Shown one piece after another: positions 6,748 through 15,227 of a stretch of DNA of 64,000 nt. Source of the DNA: Halomonas stenophila. GTDB taxonomy: Bacteria > Pseudomonadota > Gammaproteobacteria > Pseudomonadales > Halomonadaceae. The stretch's first letter is position 1. The number at the start of each line of letters is the position of its first letter. Under the pieces are notes generated by a model. It had not been told where the DNA came from, ran no database searches, and saw nothing but the letters and a program-made list of their open reading frames with translations. Made by a program: the position numbers and the translations under genes. The DNA is taken from positions 1 to 64,000 of the forward strand of contig NZ_JACHXR010000001.1 in assembly GCF_014192275.1 (NCBI RefSeq), written 5' to 3'.

Positions 6748-9081
6748 ATGCCACACAAGGGAGACCCGACGTTGCCACGCCTGCCCCCCCTACGCGACGC
6801 CCTGCGAAGCCTGTTGACCCTGGTGCTTGTGCTGCTGCCCCTGGCGGTGGCGGCCCAGTCCCTGCCGCTGTCCGCCCTGGGGGGCGGTGAAGCCCAGCAG
6901 AACCACGACCCCGAGGCCATGCAGGCGTCCCTGGAGCGGATCATCGCCACCCTGGAGGACGAGGGGCGCCGCGGGGAACTGCTCGCCGACCTGAAGGCCC
7001 TGCGCCAGGCCAACGACGAGGTAGTGGACCAGGAGGGCATCGCCACGCCCCAGGGCCTGCTGGGGGCGCTGGCCGAGGCCTTCAACGCGATCGGCGAGCA
7101 GGCCGAGTCGGGGCGCTCGCCGCTCGACGAGTGGGGACGCCAGCTGCGCCGGGGCTGGTCGGAATTCTCGGCGCTGGTCCTGAGGACCGGCAATGCCGAG
7201 CTGCTGCGCTTCGTGATCGAGATGGCCGTGCTGACGGTGATCTGGGGCGGCCTGCTGATCATCCTCATCGCCCTGGGCCGCATGCTGGCCCAGCGGCGGG
7301 GATGGCCCCTGGACCTGCCCCGGGAGCCCAAGGGCGGCCTGCTGGCGATCCACTTCCTGCGCCGCCTGCTGCCTTGGGCGCTGGCCTTCGCCCTGGTGCT
7401 GGGCATCGCCCAGCTGGTGCCGGAGAGCGCCGGGCGCACCGCGTCCCTGGTGATCGCCTATGTGGCCCTGTGCGGGCGCACCCTGTCGGTGGTGGTGGAG
7501 TCGGTGATCTCGGTGTTCACCCGGGGGCACCGCTTCACCGCCGTGCAGATCCTCCAGCATCGCGGCCTGCGGCCGCTGTTCAGCATCGGCGCGCTGATCG
7601 CCCTGGGCGATGCCCTCAACTCGTCGCGCCTCAGCGAGCTGATCGGCGGCGACCTGGCCAGCCTGCTCTCGGTGCTGACCAACATCCTGGCGGCGCTGCT
7701 CAGCGGACGCTTCATCCTGCGCTTCAAGCGTCCCATCAAGCACCTGATCCGCAACCGCTCCTACCGCTATCGTCGCGAGCGCGGCGGGGCCACCGAGGTG
7801 GCCCGAGTGGTCGGTGGCCTGTGGCACGTGCCGGCGCTGCTGCTGGTGTGGGGCTCGCTGCTGGCGATCTTCGTCACCGGCGGCGACGTGGGCGCGGCCC
7901 TGGCCCGTTCGATCATCTCCGCCTCGCTGCTGGTGCTGACCCTGGTGGTGACCGGCCTGATCCGCCGCCATGCCGAGCGCCGCTCGAAGCGGCGGCGCCA
8001 GAGCGACTACCGTCGGCGCCTGGAGCGCTTCGGCTATGCGCTGTCCCATGTGCTGGCCTGGATCGCCTTCGCCGAGCTGTCGCTGCAGGTCTGGGGTGGC
8101 TCGCTGGTCGGCATCGGCCGGCAGGGCGTGGCCAGCGTGCGCATCGGTCAGGCGCTGCTGGGCATCGGCTTCACCGGGTTGCTGGCCTGGCTGGCGTGGA
8201 TCTTCGCCGACACGGCGATCCAGCGGGCCCTGGTGTCCTCGGCGCGCTCCCGGGGCCGGCGGGTCAACCAGGCCCGGGCCCAGACCATCACGCCGATGAT
8301 CCGTAACATCATCTTCGCCACCATCGTGATCATCGCCGCCATCGTCGGCCTGGCCAACCTGGGCGTGAACGTCACGCCGCTGCTGGCCGGTGCCGGGGTG
8401 ATCGGCCTGGCCGTGGGCTTCGGCGCCCAGACCCTGGTCCAGGACCTGATCACCGGCATCTTCATCCTCATCGAGGACTCGCTGGCGGTGGACGACTTCG
8501 TCAGGATCAACGGCCACACGGGCACCGTCGAGGGCCTGACCCTGCGCACCGTGCGGCTGCGCGACCTCGACGGCATCGTGCATATCATCACCTTCAGCCG
8601 CATCGAGTCGATCCATAACATGTCGCGGCAGTTCGGCATCGCCCTGATGAAGATCCGCATCCCCTTCGACATGCCCATCGACGATGCCACCGAGCTGATG
8701 CACGACACCGCCCTGGCGCTGCGTCAGGACCCGATGATGCGTCACCACATCTGGTCGCCGCTGGAGATGCAGGGCATCGACCACTTCGAGGACGGCTGCG
8801 CCATCCTGCGCATGCGCTTTCGCACCTCGCCGGAGATGCAGTGGGACGTGGCCCGCGCCTTCAACCTGCTGCTCAAGCAGCGCATGGAGGAGCAGGCCCT
8901 GGACCTCGGCGTGCCACGCCTGAGCGTCAGCATGGAAGGCATGGGCGGCGGTCGCCTCGACGGCAGCCGCGAGCGGGGCGAGTCGCGCGATGCCGCGGGC
9001 CGCGAGCCGGGCGAGGCCGGGGTCGCCGACCCGGCCGGCGACACCAACGCCCGGCGGGCCTCGCCGGACCCCGGCACCTGA
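6748..9081 (+). CDS. Large MscS-family mechanosensitive ion channel
   Basis: This is a 777-residue inner-membrane protein. A hydrophobic signal segment ends near AVAAQS (about residue 37). A periplasmic, partly coiled region (about 40-150) follows, then many membrane helices (about 155-540). The MscS pore and beta domain span about 545-720, with the hallmark pore helix around VIGLAVGFGAQTLVQDLITG. The last ~45 residues are hydrophilic and rich in R, G, D and A. This build resembles the large MscS relatives (MscM/MscK type) that release solutes during hypo-osmotic shock. Start: the ATG at 6748 is used, but a TTG at 6772 with AAGGGAGA ahead of it has the better ribosome-binding site and keeps the signal segment. 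It is divergent from the amidoligase operon across only about 75 bp. Confidence 0.88.
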   Translation: MPHKGDPTLPRLPPLRDALRSLLTLVLVLLPLAVAAQSLPLSALGGGEAQQNHDPEAMQASLERIIATLEDEGRRGELLADLKALRQANDEVVDQEGIATPQGLLGALAEAFNAIGEQAESGRSPLDEWGRQLRRGWSEFSALVLRTGNAELLRFVIEMAVLTVIWGGLLIILIALGRMLAQRRGWPLDLPREPKGGLLAIHFLRRLLPWALAFALVLGIAQLVPESAGRTASLVIAYVALCGRTLSVVVESVISVFTRGHRFTAVQILQHRGLRPLFSIGALIALGDALNSSRLSELIGGDLASLLSVLTNILAALLSGRFILRFKRPIKHLIRNRSYRYRRERGGATEVARVVGGLWHVPALLLVWGSLLAIFVTGGDVGAALARSIISASLLVLTLVVTGLIRRHAERRSKRRRQSDYRRRLERFGYALSHVLAWIAFAELSLQVWGGSLVGIGRQGVASVRIGQALLGIGFTGLLAWLAWIFADTAIQRALVSSARSRGRRVNQARAQTITPMIRNIIFATIVIIAAIVGLANLGVNVTPLLAGAGVIGLAVGFGAQTLVQDLITGIFILIEDSLAVDDFVRINGHTGTVEGLTLRTVRLRDLDGIVHIITFSRIESIHNMSRQFGIALMKIRIPFDMPIDDATELMHDTALALRQDPMMRHHIWSPLEMQGIDHFEDGCAILRMRFRTSPEMQWDVARAFNLLLKQRMEEQALDLGVPRLSVSMEGMGGGRLDGSRERGESRDAAGREPGEAGVADPAGDTNARRASPDPGT

Positions 9082-9107
9082 CACCCGACCACTGCCCTCC
9101 GACTCAT

Positions 9108-9137
9108 GGCCGGGCCCGGCAGCCGCCGGGCCCGGCC
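9108..9137. terminator. Strong GC hairpin after the channel gene
   Basis: A 13-bp perfect stem (GGCCGGGCCCGGC / GCCGGGCCCGGCC) with a 4-base AGCC loop lies 27 bases past the channel stop. The T-tract is weak, so the termination mechanism is uncertain. Confidence 0.65.
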
Positions 9138-9240
9138 GCTTGCCATCCGGACCGCCCGTCCACGACCCCGTTACCGGACCGTTGAGATGACGCCGCTGGC
9201 CGGTGCGCGGCAGAGCGAGATGCGACCATGGTCGTAATGA

Positions 9241-9273
9241 GTAAACGTTTACGGTGTGGTCGTAAACGTTTAC
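9241..9273. promoter_or_regulatory. Twin LacI-type operators upstream of thuA
   Basis: Two identical perfect 12-bp palindromes, GTAAACGTTTAC, sit at 9241-9252 and 9262-9273, 21 bp apart (two helical turns), ending 71 bp before the thuA start. The central AACGTT is typical of LacI-family operators. The LacI gene at 15228-16199 is the obvious candidate binder, by inference. Confidence 0.85.
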
Positions 9274-9344
9274 CTTTTCGCCATGTCGCCGACATCGGCG
9301 GCGTCTCCACCGCCCGCCAGGGCAACGCCAAGAGGAGCCAACCC

Positions 9345-10124
9345 ATGACGATCAAGGTCACGGTCTGGGGCGAGAACGTCCACGAGCAGACCAACGACGT
9401 GGTAGCGCGCATCTACCCCGAGGGCATGCACGCCTGCATCGCCGCCGGGCTCAACGAGGACCCCGAGATCGAGGCCCGGTCCGTCACCCTGCAGGACCCC
9501 GAGCACGGCCTCACCGAAGCGGTGCTCGACGACACCGACGTGTTGCTGTGGTGGGGCCACGCGGCCCACGGCGACGTCCGCGACGAGATCGTCGACCGTG
9601 TCCAGGCCCGGGTGCTGCAGGGCATGGGCCTGCTGGCGCTGCACTCCGCCCACTACGCGAAGATCTTCAAGCGCCTGATGGGCACCACCTGTTCGCTGAA
9701 GTGGCGCGAGGCCGGCGAGCGCGAGCGGCTGTGGGTGGTCAATCCCGGCCATCCCATCGTCCAGGGCCTCGGCGACTATCTCGAGCTGCCGCATACCGAG
9801 ATGTACGGTGAGCCCTTCGCGGTGCCCAACCCCGACGAGGTGATCTTCATCAGTGCCTTCGAGGGCGGCGAGGTGTTCCGCTCCGGCCTCACCTACAAGC
9901 GCGGCAACGGCAAGATCTTCTACTTCCGTCCCGGCCACGAGACCTACCCGATCTACTACGACGACCAGGTGCGCCGGGTGCTCAAGAACGGCGTGAAATG
10001 GGCGCGTCCCGAGGGCGCACGGTGGATCGACAGCTGCCCCAACGTGCCGCCCGAGCGGGCGCCGAACCCGGTGGAGGTGAAGGGCGAGGGACTGCACAAG
10101 CCTGGCGAGGAGGGCTTCAAGTGA
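9345..10124 (+). CDS. thuA: ThuA-family protein (trehalose utilisation)
   Basis: This 259-residue ThuA-domain protein has a class-I amidotransferase-like fold. Recognisable segments are [11 protein letters not shown] near the N-terminus, [26 protein letters not shown] and [12 protein letters not shown]. ThuA proteins act with a ThuB-type dehydrogenase in converting trehalose and related disaccharides to 3-keto derivatives. The start is the ATG after AAGAGGAGCC; the ORF is open further upstream through the operator, which excludes that part as coding. The next gene, a Gfo/Idh/MocA oxidoreductase, overlaps its stop by one base. The twin palindromic operators immediately upstream indicate sugar-responsive repression. 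No sugar transporter lies alongside. Confidence 0.82.
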   Translation: MTIKVTVWGENVHEQTNDVVARIYPEGMHACIAAGLNEDPEIEARSVTLQDPEHGLTEAVLDDTDVLLWWGHAAHGDVRDEIVDRVQARVLQGMGLLALHSAHYAKIFKRLMGTTCSLKWREAGERERLWVVNPGHPIVQGLGDYLELPHTEMYGEPFAVPNPDEVIFISAFEGGEVFRSGLTYKRGNGKIFYFRPGHETYPIYYDDQVRRVLKNGVKWARPEGARWIDSCPNVPPERAPNPVEVKGEGLHKPGEEGFK

Positions 10125-11197
10125 TGCGACTGGCGATCATCGGCGCCGGCAGCATGGCCGGCGAGCATGCCAAGCACTTCCGGGCCCTCGATGGCGTCGA
10201 GGTGGTGGCGGTCTGCGACCTGGACGACGCCAAGGCACGCGCCTTCGCCGAGGCGCACGACATTCCCGAGGCCCATTCCGACCTGACGGCCATGCTGGCC
10301 CGCGACGACATCCAGGCGGTGAGCAACGTCACCCCGGACGGCGTGCACAAGGCGACGACGCTTGCCGCCATCGCCGCCGGCAAGCACGTCCTCTGCGAGA
10401 AGCCGCTGGCCACCAACGCCGCCGACGCCGAGACGATGGCCGCGGCGGCCCGCGAGGCGGGGGTGATCAACATGGTCAACCTCAGCTATCGCGACGCCCC
10501 CGCGATCCAGCTGGCCCGAGAGCTGGTGGCCGAGGGCCGACTGGGGCGGGTGATGCACGTCGACGCCAGCTACCGCCAGAGCTGGCTGGTGAGCGACGCC
10601 TGGGGGCGCTGGGACCGGGACAGCCAGTGGCTGTGGCGGCTCTCCGAAGCGCACGGCAGCAAGGGCGTGCTGGGCGACGTGGGGGTGCACATCCTCGATT
10701 TCGCCAGCTTCCCGGTGGGCGACATCGCCGCAGTGACCTGCCGGCTCAAGTGCTTCGACAAGGCCCCGGACAACCGCATCGGCGAGTACCGGCTCGACGC
10801 CAACGACAGCGCCCTGATGCAGGTGGAGTTCGCCGGCGGCGCGCTGGGCACCGTCCAGGCCACCCGCTGGGCCACCGGCCATCACAACTCGCTGGCGCTC
10901 TCGATCCACGGCGATCGCGGCGCGCTGCGCGTCGATCTCGACGCGGCCCGGGACCGGGTGCAGGTGTGCCTCGGCGAGGACGTGCACCCCGCGCGCTGGA
11001 CCGAGCTCACTGCGCCGCCGACGCCGAGCATCTACCGGCGCTTCATCGACGGCATCGAAAGCGGCGTCAACGACCAGCCCGACTTCGCCCGCGGCGCCGC
11101 CCTGCAGCGGGTGCTGGATGCCTGCTTCGACTCCGACGCCCAAGGGCGAAGCCTGGCCCTGACTACCGGGGAGCCGGCGGAGCGCCAGCCCGCCTGA
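10124..11197 (+). CDS. Gfo/Idh/MocA family oxidoreductase (ThuB-like)
   Basis: This 357-residue NAD(P)-dependent dehydrogenase has an N-terminal Rossmann domain (residues about 1-120) with GAGSMAGEHAKHF and the catalytic EKPLA motif. The C-terminal substrate domain contains GDVGVHILDFA, the family's active-site histidine segment. The family oxidises or isomerises cyclic sugars and polyols. Translational coupling to thuA (TGATG) suggests a ThuB-type role in forming 3-keto disaccharides, although family breadth allows other sugars. The end of the gene falls in the left copy of a diverged direct repeat that reappears at about 15053-15208. Confidence 0.87.
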   Translation: MRLAIIGAGSMAGEHAKHFRALDGVEVVAVCDLDDAKARAFAEAHDIPEAHSDLTAMLARDDIQAVSNVTPDGVHKATTLAAIAAGKHVLCEKPLATNAADAETMAAAAREAGVINMVNLSYRDAPAIQLARELVAEGRLGRVMHVDASYRQSWLVSDAWGRWDRDSQWLWRLSEAHGSKGVLGDVGVHILDFASFPVGDIAAVTCRLKCFDKAPDNRIGEYRLDANDSALMQVEFAGGALGTVQATRWATGHHNSLALSIHGDRGALRVDLDAARDRVQVCLGEDVHPARWTELTAPPTPSIYRRFIDGIESGVNDQPDFARGAALQRVLDACFDSDAQGRSLALTTGEPAERQPA

Positions 11198-11325
11198 GCC
11201 CTGCCTGTCTGTCGGCCTTCCTTCCCGTCCCAGCCATCCCAGGGCCGGCGAGCGGGCCGCGGTCGCAGCGCCCCCTCCTTCGGGCACAATCGGCGGCCGG
11301 CAGGGCATGGCGGTCGGCGCAAGGT
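11186..11325. repeat. Diverged direct repeat, left copy
   Basis: From the last codons of the oxidoreductase, this stretch matches 15053-15208 in order: CCTGAGCC, then GGTCGCAGCGCCCC, then TTCGGGCACAATC, then GGCGGTCGGCGC. Divergence and small indels separate these blocks. The two copies bracket the large glycosidase-like gene and the transposase remnant. Confidence 0.65.
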
Positions 11326-11431
11326 GTGACACGAATGGAATAAACAATAATCACCGGGCTTGGCCCGGACAGGTCATGAGACGGCATTGAGGTTTCAGGC
11401 AATGTCCGGGCCGGATGTACAGGAGACAACG

Positions 11432-14400
11432 ATGCATTCAGCGCAAACCCACAGGCGATGGCGCGATCTTTGGCGGCCACTCGCTCTGGTACCTCTGCTG
11501 GTCGCCGCAGGCGTGAGCAGGGCCGAGGCCCAATCGATTGAGGAAACCCTGTATCTGCGGGGCGAAATGAACGGCTGGGGCACCGGCAGCCCGATGACCT
11601 ACCTCGGCAACGACACCTGGCAGGCCAATATCGACCTGGTCGCCGGCTACTATCGCTTCAAGATCGCGAATGACGGCTGGGACATCAACTATGCGGTCTA
11701 CCAGGACCAGCCGTATGAGTTCGCCGTCGACGATGCCGTCGCCGTCAAGAACTGGGGCTCCAGTGGCGGCAACGAGAATATCCTGCCGGTCGATACGCTC
11801 AGCGGCTTCACGTTCACCTTCCAGGTACGGGACGGCAATCCGGACAACGCCACCCTGCTGATCGAGCAGACCGACCTCAGTGGTCCCGAGCCGACCCCGT
11901 TGCCGGAGAACCCGGACGACACCCTCAGCTGGCGCGGCGAAACCGCCGCGATCACGGTCGACGATGCCAATGCCGCCTATCGCAGCTATCGACATTTCAC
12001 CACCGTCCCGTTGCGCGACAACGCGCCGCCGACCCGCATGGTGGAGTACAGCGAGCTACCCGGCGATATGACGCTGCGTTCCGGCAGCCTGCTGTTCGAC
12101 GCGCTCTTTGCCCGGGCGCTGGACGAGGCGCGCCTGAACAGCGTCGATGCGATTACCGACGGCAGTTTCAACAATGGCCAGCCGACGGATTGCGACTGCT
12201 TCCAGACCGGTGACAAGTGGCATTATGTCTGGACCCGGGATACGGCGTACTCGATGGCGCTGGGGCTGTCGCTGTTCGATCCGACTCGTGCCAAGAATTC
12301 GCTGCTGTACAAACTCTCCGAGCGTCGGCAGCACGCGGCGCCCCATCTCGAGGACGGGCCGGAGATCGTGCAGGACACCGGTTCCGGCGGCAGCTGGCCG
12401 ATCAGCACCGACCGTGTGAGCTGGGCACTGGGCGCCTGGGAAACGCTGAAGTATCTGCAGGGCGATGAGCGAGAAGCGTTCCGCGACCAGGCGTACGAGG
12501 CGATCGTCACGACCGTCGAGAACGACCGGCGCGCGATCTTCGACCCCGAGGATGGGCTCTATCGCGGCGAACAGTCGTTCCTGGACTGGCGCGAGCAGAC
12601 CTATCCGAGCTGGACGGCAACCGACGTGGTCCATATCGGGATGTCCAAGTCGCTTTCGACCAATGTCGCTCACCATACGATCCTGGAAGTCGCGGCCGCC
12701 CTGGCGGACGAAAAGGGCAACGAGGATGCCCGTGATCGCTACACCGAATGGGCGGACGCGCTCAAGACCGCGATCAACCAGGAGCTGTGGCTGGACGGCG
12801 CCGGGCTGTACAGCACCCTGAAGACGACCACCCTCGATCCGGAGCCGGTCAAGGCGTTCGACCTGCTCGGTGAATCGCTGGCCGTGACCGAGGGGATCGC
12901 CAGTCCGGACCAGGCCGCCTCGATCGTCGAGAACTACCCGGTCACCGCAGCGGGCCCGCCCGTCATCTGGCCGCAGTACCCCGACGTTGCGATCTACCAT
13001 AACCGTGGCATCTGGCCTTTCGTGACGGCCTTCGCGTTGCGCGCCGCCCGGGACGCGCAGAATGACGCGGCGGTGAATCACAACGTCATGTCTCTGGTGC
13101 GCCTGGCGGCGCTGAACCTGTCCAATATGGAGAACTACGAGTTTCTGACCGGCAGGCATACCCTGCTGGACGGCGACCTGACCGGTCCGGTCATCAACTC
13201 GCAGCGTCAGCTGTGGTCGGTCGCGGGCTATCTGTCGATGGTGCTGGACGGCGTTTTCGGCCTGCAGTCGACCCAGGAGGGCATCCGTTTCAAGCCCTTC
13301 TTGACCCGGGAACTGCGCAATACGCTGTTCGCCGACACCGATACCCTGACGCTGACCGATTTCCCGTACAAGGGACGGCATCTCAGCGTCAAGGTGGAAT
13401 TGCCGGCCGTCGACGACAGCAGCGAAGGCTACTACGCCGTCGACGAGGTCGTACTCAACGGCCACAAGATCTCGGCCGACGACGTCATTTCGGTCAACGA
13501 CCTGGCGGACGGCGGCAACGAACTGGTTATCCGACTGGCCGACAACGACTTAGCGCAGCCCGGCACGATCAACCTGGTCGAGGTCGAGGATCCGCTGAAC
13601 CTGACCGATTCGGAGTACGATCGGATCTTTGCGCCGCGCGAACCGGCACTGCTGTCGATCGATGAAACGCGCAGCGGCCGGCTGCAGCTGACGCTCGACG
13701 ACAACGGCGAGGAAAATGCGCGGTTCAACATCATTCGCAATGGCGAGCTCTATGCCGAGGGGATCAGCGGCACTACCTGGACCGATCCCGACGATGGCAT
13801 CTGGCAGGCCACCGAGCGGCTGCGTCGCTTCACCCCCCAGGCGGGAACCTTGACGAGTAACGGTGCCGATCCGGTGTTCGAACGGGGGCGCTGGCATTTC
13901 GCCGACTGGGGAGCGCCCGACGAACTACTGGAGATACCGGAGTTGGAGGCGCGGGAGACAGGAAAACACTATCTCCAGGTGACCTATGGCAATGCGCTCA
14001 ACAGCATCAACACCGGCATCACGGCCACGACCAAATGGCTCGAGGTCCGCGATCTGGCCTCCGGTGACCTTGTGGCAGAGGGCGTCGTGACGATGCCGCA
14101 CCGCAGTAGCTTGGACGACTGGGGTGACTCGAGCCTGTTTGCGGTGTCGCTCGAGGCGGGCCATCGCTACAGCGTGACGATCAGGGATCATTACAACATG
14201 TCCTATTTCGAACACTTCGCCATCTACAACGGTGCCGGCGGTAGGGATGGGCCGGTCAACCGGGCGAATATCGCCGAGGTGAAGCTGATGCCGGAATCGA
14301 CGCTGTATTGCTATGCGGTCGAACTGGCGTCCATGGGCTCGGGCAACAGGTCGCATCATTCGGAGCCACAGTGTTACCTGCCGGACTTCGAGTCCCGGAT

Positions 14401-14653
14401 AGTCGATCTCAGCCATGATGTCGAGGCGCTGTCAGCGGTTGGCACCCTCAATAAAGGCCAAGCCAGTTCGCTACTGAGCGAGCTGGAACGTGCGGAAGTG
14501 CAACTGAGTCACGCCAATGACGGCAGTGCAGTCAATATGCTGCACGCCTTCAGCAATGACGTGAGTGACCTCGAGGCAGAGGGAGTGCTGGCGACCGAGG
14601 ACGCCGACGCGTTCCGGTCGGCGGCCGACGCCTTGGTGCAGTCGCTCCAGTAG
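11432..14653 (+). CDS. Secreted six-hairpin glycosidase-like protein with starch-binding-type and FIMAH-like domains
   Basis: This 1,073-residue exported protein starts at the ATG after AGGAGACAACG. A signal peptide ends near SRAEAQS (about residue 34). Residues about 38-135 resemble the X25/CBM-type beta domain of amylolytic enzymes (LYLRGEMNGWGTG, YYRFKIANDGWD). Residues about 165-640 form an (alpha/alpha)6 catalytic-type region with KWHYVWTRDTAYSMALG, SWPISTDRVSWALGAWE and ENYEFLTGRHTL, as in glycogen-debranching and MGH1-like hydrolases. Beta-sandwich-like segments follow, and the last ~85 residues resemble a FIMAH helical repeat (TLNKGQASSLLSELERAE). It probably acts on an extracellular alpha-glucan, but the catalytic acids cannot be assigned by eye. 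Codon use is visibly less GC-biased than in its neighbours. With flanking direct repeats and a transposase scrap, this suggests acquisition by transfer. Confidence 0.78.
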   Translation: MHSAQTHRRWRDLWRPLALVPLLVAAGVSRAEAQSIEETLYLRGEMNGWGTGSPMTYLGNDTWQANIDLVAGYYRFKIANDGWDINYAVYQDQPYEFAVDDAVAVKNWGSSGGNENILPVDTLSGFTFTFQVRDGNPDNATLLIEQTDLSGPEPTPLPENPDDTLSWRGETAAITVDDANAAYRSYRHFTTVPLRDNAPPTRMVEYSELPGDMTLRSGSLLFDALFARALDEARLNSVDAITDGSFNNGQPTDCDCFQTGDKWHYVWTRDTAYSMALGLSLFDPTRAKNSLLYKLSERRQHAAPHLEDGPEIVQDTGSGGSWPISTDRVSWALGAWETLKYLQGDEREAFRDQAYEAIVTTVENDRRAIFDPEDGLYRGEQSFLDWREQTYPSWTATDVVHIGMSKSLSTNVAHHTILEVAAALADEKGNEDARDRYTEWADALKTAINQELWLDGAGLYSTLKTTTLDPEPVKAFDLLGESLAVTEGIASPDQAASIVENYPVTAAGPPVIWPQYPDVAIYHNRGIWPFVTAFALRAARDAQNDAAVNHNVMSLVRLAALNLSNMENYEFLTGRHTLLDGDLTGPVINSQRQLWSVAGYLSMVLDGVFGLQSTQEGIRFKPFLTRELRNTLFADTDTLTLTDFPYKGRHLSVKVELPAVDDSSEGYYAVDEVVLNGHKISADDVISVNDLADGGNELVIRLADNDLAQPGTINLVEVEDPLNLTDSEYDRIFAPREPALLSIDETRSGRLQLTLDDNGEENARFNIIRNGELYAEGISGTTWTDPDDGIWQATERLRRFTPQAGTLTSNGADPVFERGRWHFADWGAPDELLEIPELEARETGKHYLQVTYGNALNSINTGITATTKWLEVRDLASGDLVAEGVVTMPHRSSLDDWGDSSLFAVSLEAGHRYSVTIRDHYNMSYFEHFAIYNGAGGRDGPVNRANIAEVKLMPESTLYCYAVELASMGSGNRSHHSEPQCYLPDFESRIVDLSHDVEALSAVGTLNKGQASSLLSELERAEVQLSHANDGSAVNMLHAFSNDVSDLEAEGVLATEDADAFRSAADALVQSLQ

Positions 14654-14688
14654 CGCCTGCCGACACTGGCATAAAACCCGATGAGCTC

Positions 14689-14727
14689 AAGATCAACCCG
14701 GTGTGCAAGCGCCGGGTTGATCTTTTT
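14689..14727 (+). terminator. Rho-independent terminator of the glycosidase-like gene
   Basis: A perfect 13-bp stem (AAGATCAACCCGG / CCGGGTTGATCTT) with a 10-base loop is followed by TTT, starting 36 bases after the stop codon. This is a textbook intrinsic terminator. Confidence 0.92.
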
Positions 14728-14992
14728 CGGTTAACCGGCTCGGAGTGCTACCGCTGATAGAAGAGCACGTTCTCGGCGGTAATCAGATGTATGCTGTCAA
14801 ACAGTAGAAAAGTAGTCATTCCGCAGGCGAATACCAGCCGGATCGCCCGCCTCGACGGCCGCCAGTCGTGGTTCCTCGGCACTTTGAATCCAGGAATCTC
14901 AACGTCACGCCCAGGCAACCACCCAGATGGAGAAGGCCGCCGACGAGCACGAAGACACGGCCCGGGGCCTGCCTCAGGAGGGCGGCGAGCAT

Positions 14993-15064
14993 CTGCCTGG
15001 CTGCAGCAGTACAACTGGCATCGGCCACATGCCGGTCTGGATTATCTGTCTCCGGTCAGCCGGC
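14993..15064 (+). pseudogene. Transposase C-terminal fragment (IS3/IS481-like integrase core)
   Basis: One frame reads WLQQYNWHRPHAGLDYLSPV, the diagnostic YNxxRPHxxL end of DDE transposases of the IS3/IS481 type. Only about 24 codons remain; nothing upstream in 14728-14990 keeps the frame or any DDE motif. It is a relic of an insertion sequence, located directly before the right copy of the direct repeat. The remainder of 14728-15227 holds no gene I can support. Confidence 0.75.
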
Positions 15065-15208
15065 CTGAGCCGTGCCCGTCCGTGTGGCCCGGCATCGCGC
15101 GGCCGGCGGGCGGGTAGCAGTCGCACCGCCCCGTCCATTCGGGCACAATCCCGTGGTCGGCAACGGACGGTATCCGGCAGCAGACGGCGGTCGGCGCGAG
15201 GCCGGCCG
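15053..15208. repeat. Diverged direct repeat, right copy
   Basis: This is the counterpart of 11186-11325 (CCTGAGCC, CAGTCGCACCGCCCC, ATTCGGGCACAATC, GGCGGTCGGCGC). It lies just upstream of the LacI gene. The order of matched blocks suggests that the sequence originally lay once, between the oxidoreductase and lacI-type genes. Confidence 0.65.
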
Positions 15209-15227
15209 CCCGGGGATGAGGCAGGCG

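Noticed and set aside
6790..9084. 764-codon open frame on the minus strand opposite the MscS-type channel
   Set aside because: It is a GC-rich antisense shadow full of H, Q, G and D with no domain, while the plus strand has an unmistakable MscS protein.
14748..15014. 88-codon minus-strand ORF between the glycosidase gene and the LacI gene
   Set aside because: It overlaps the transposase remnant, has no recognisable domain and has biased composition.
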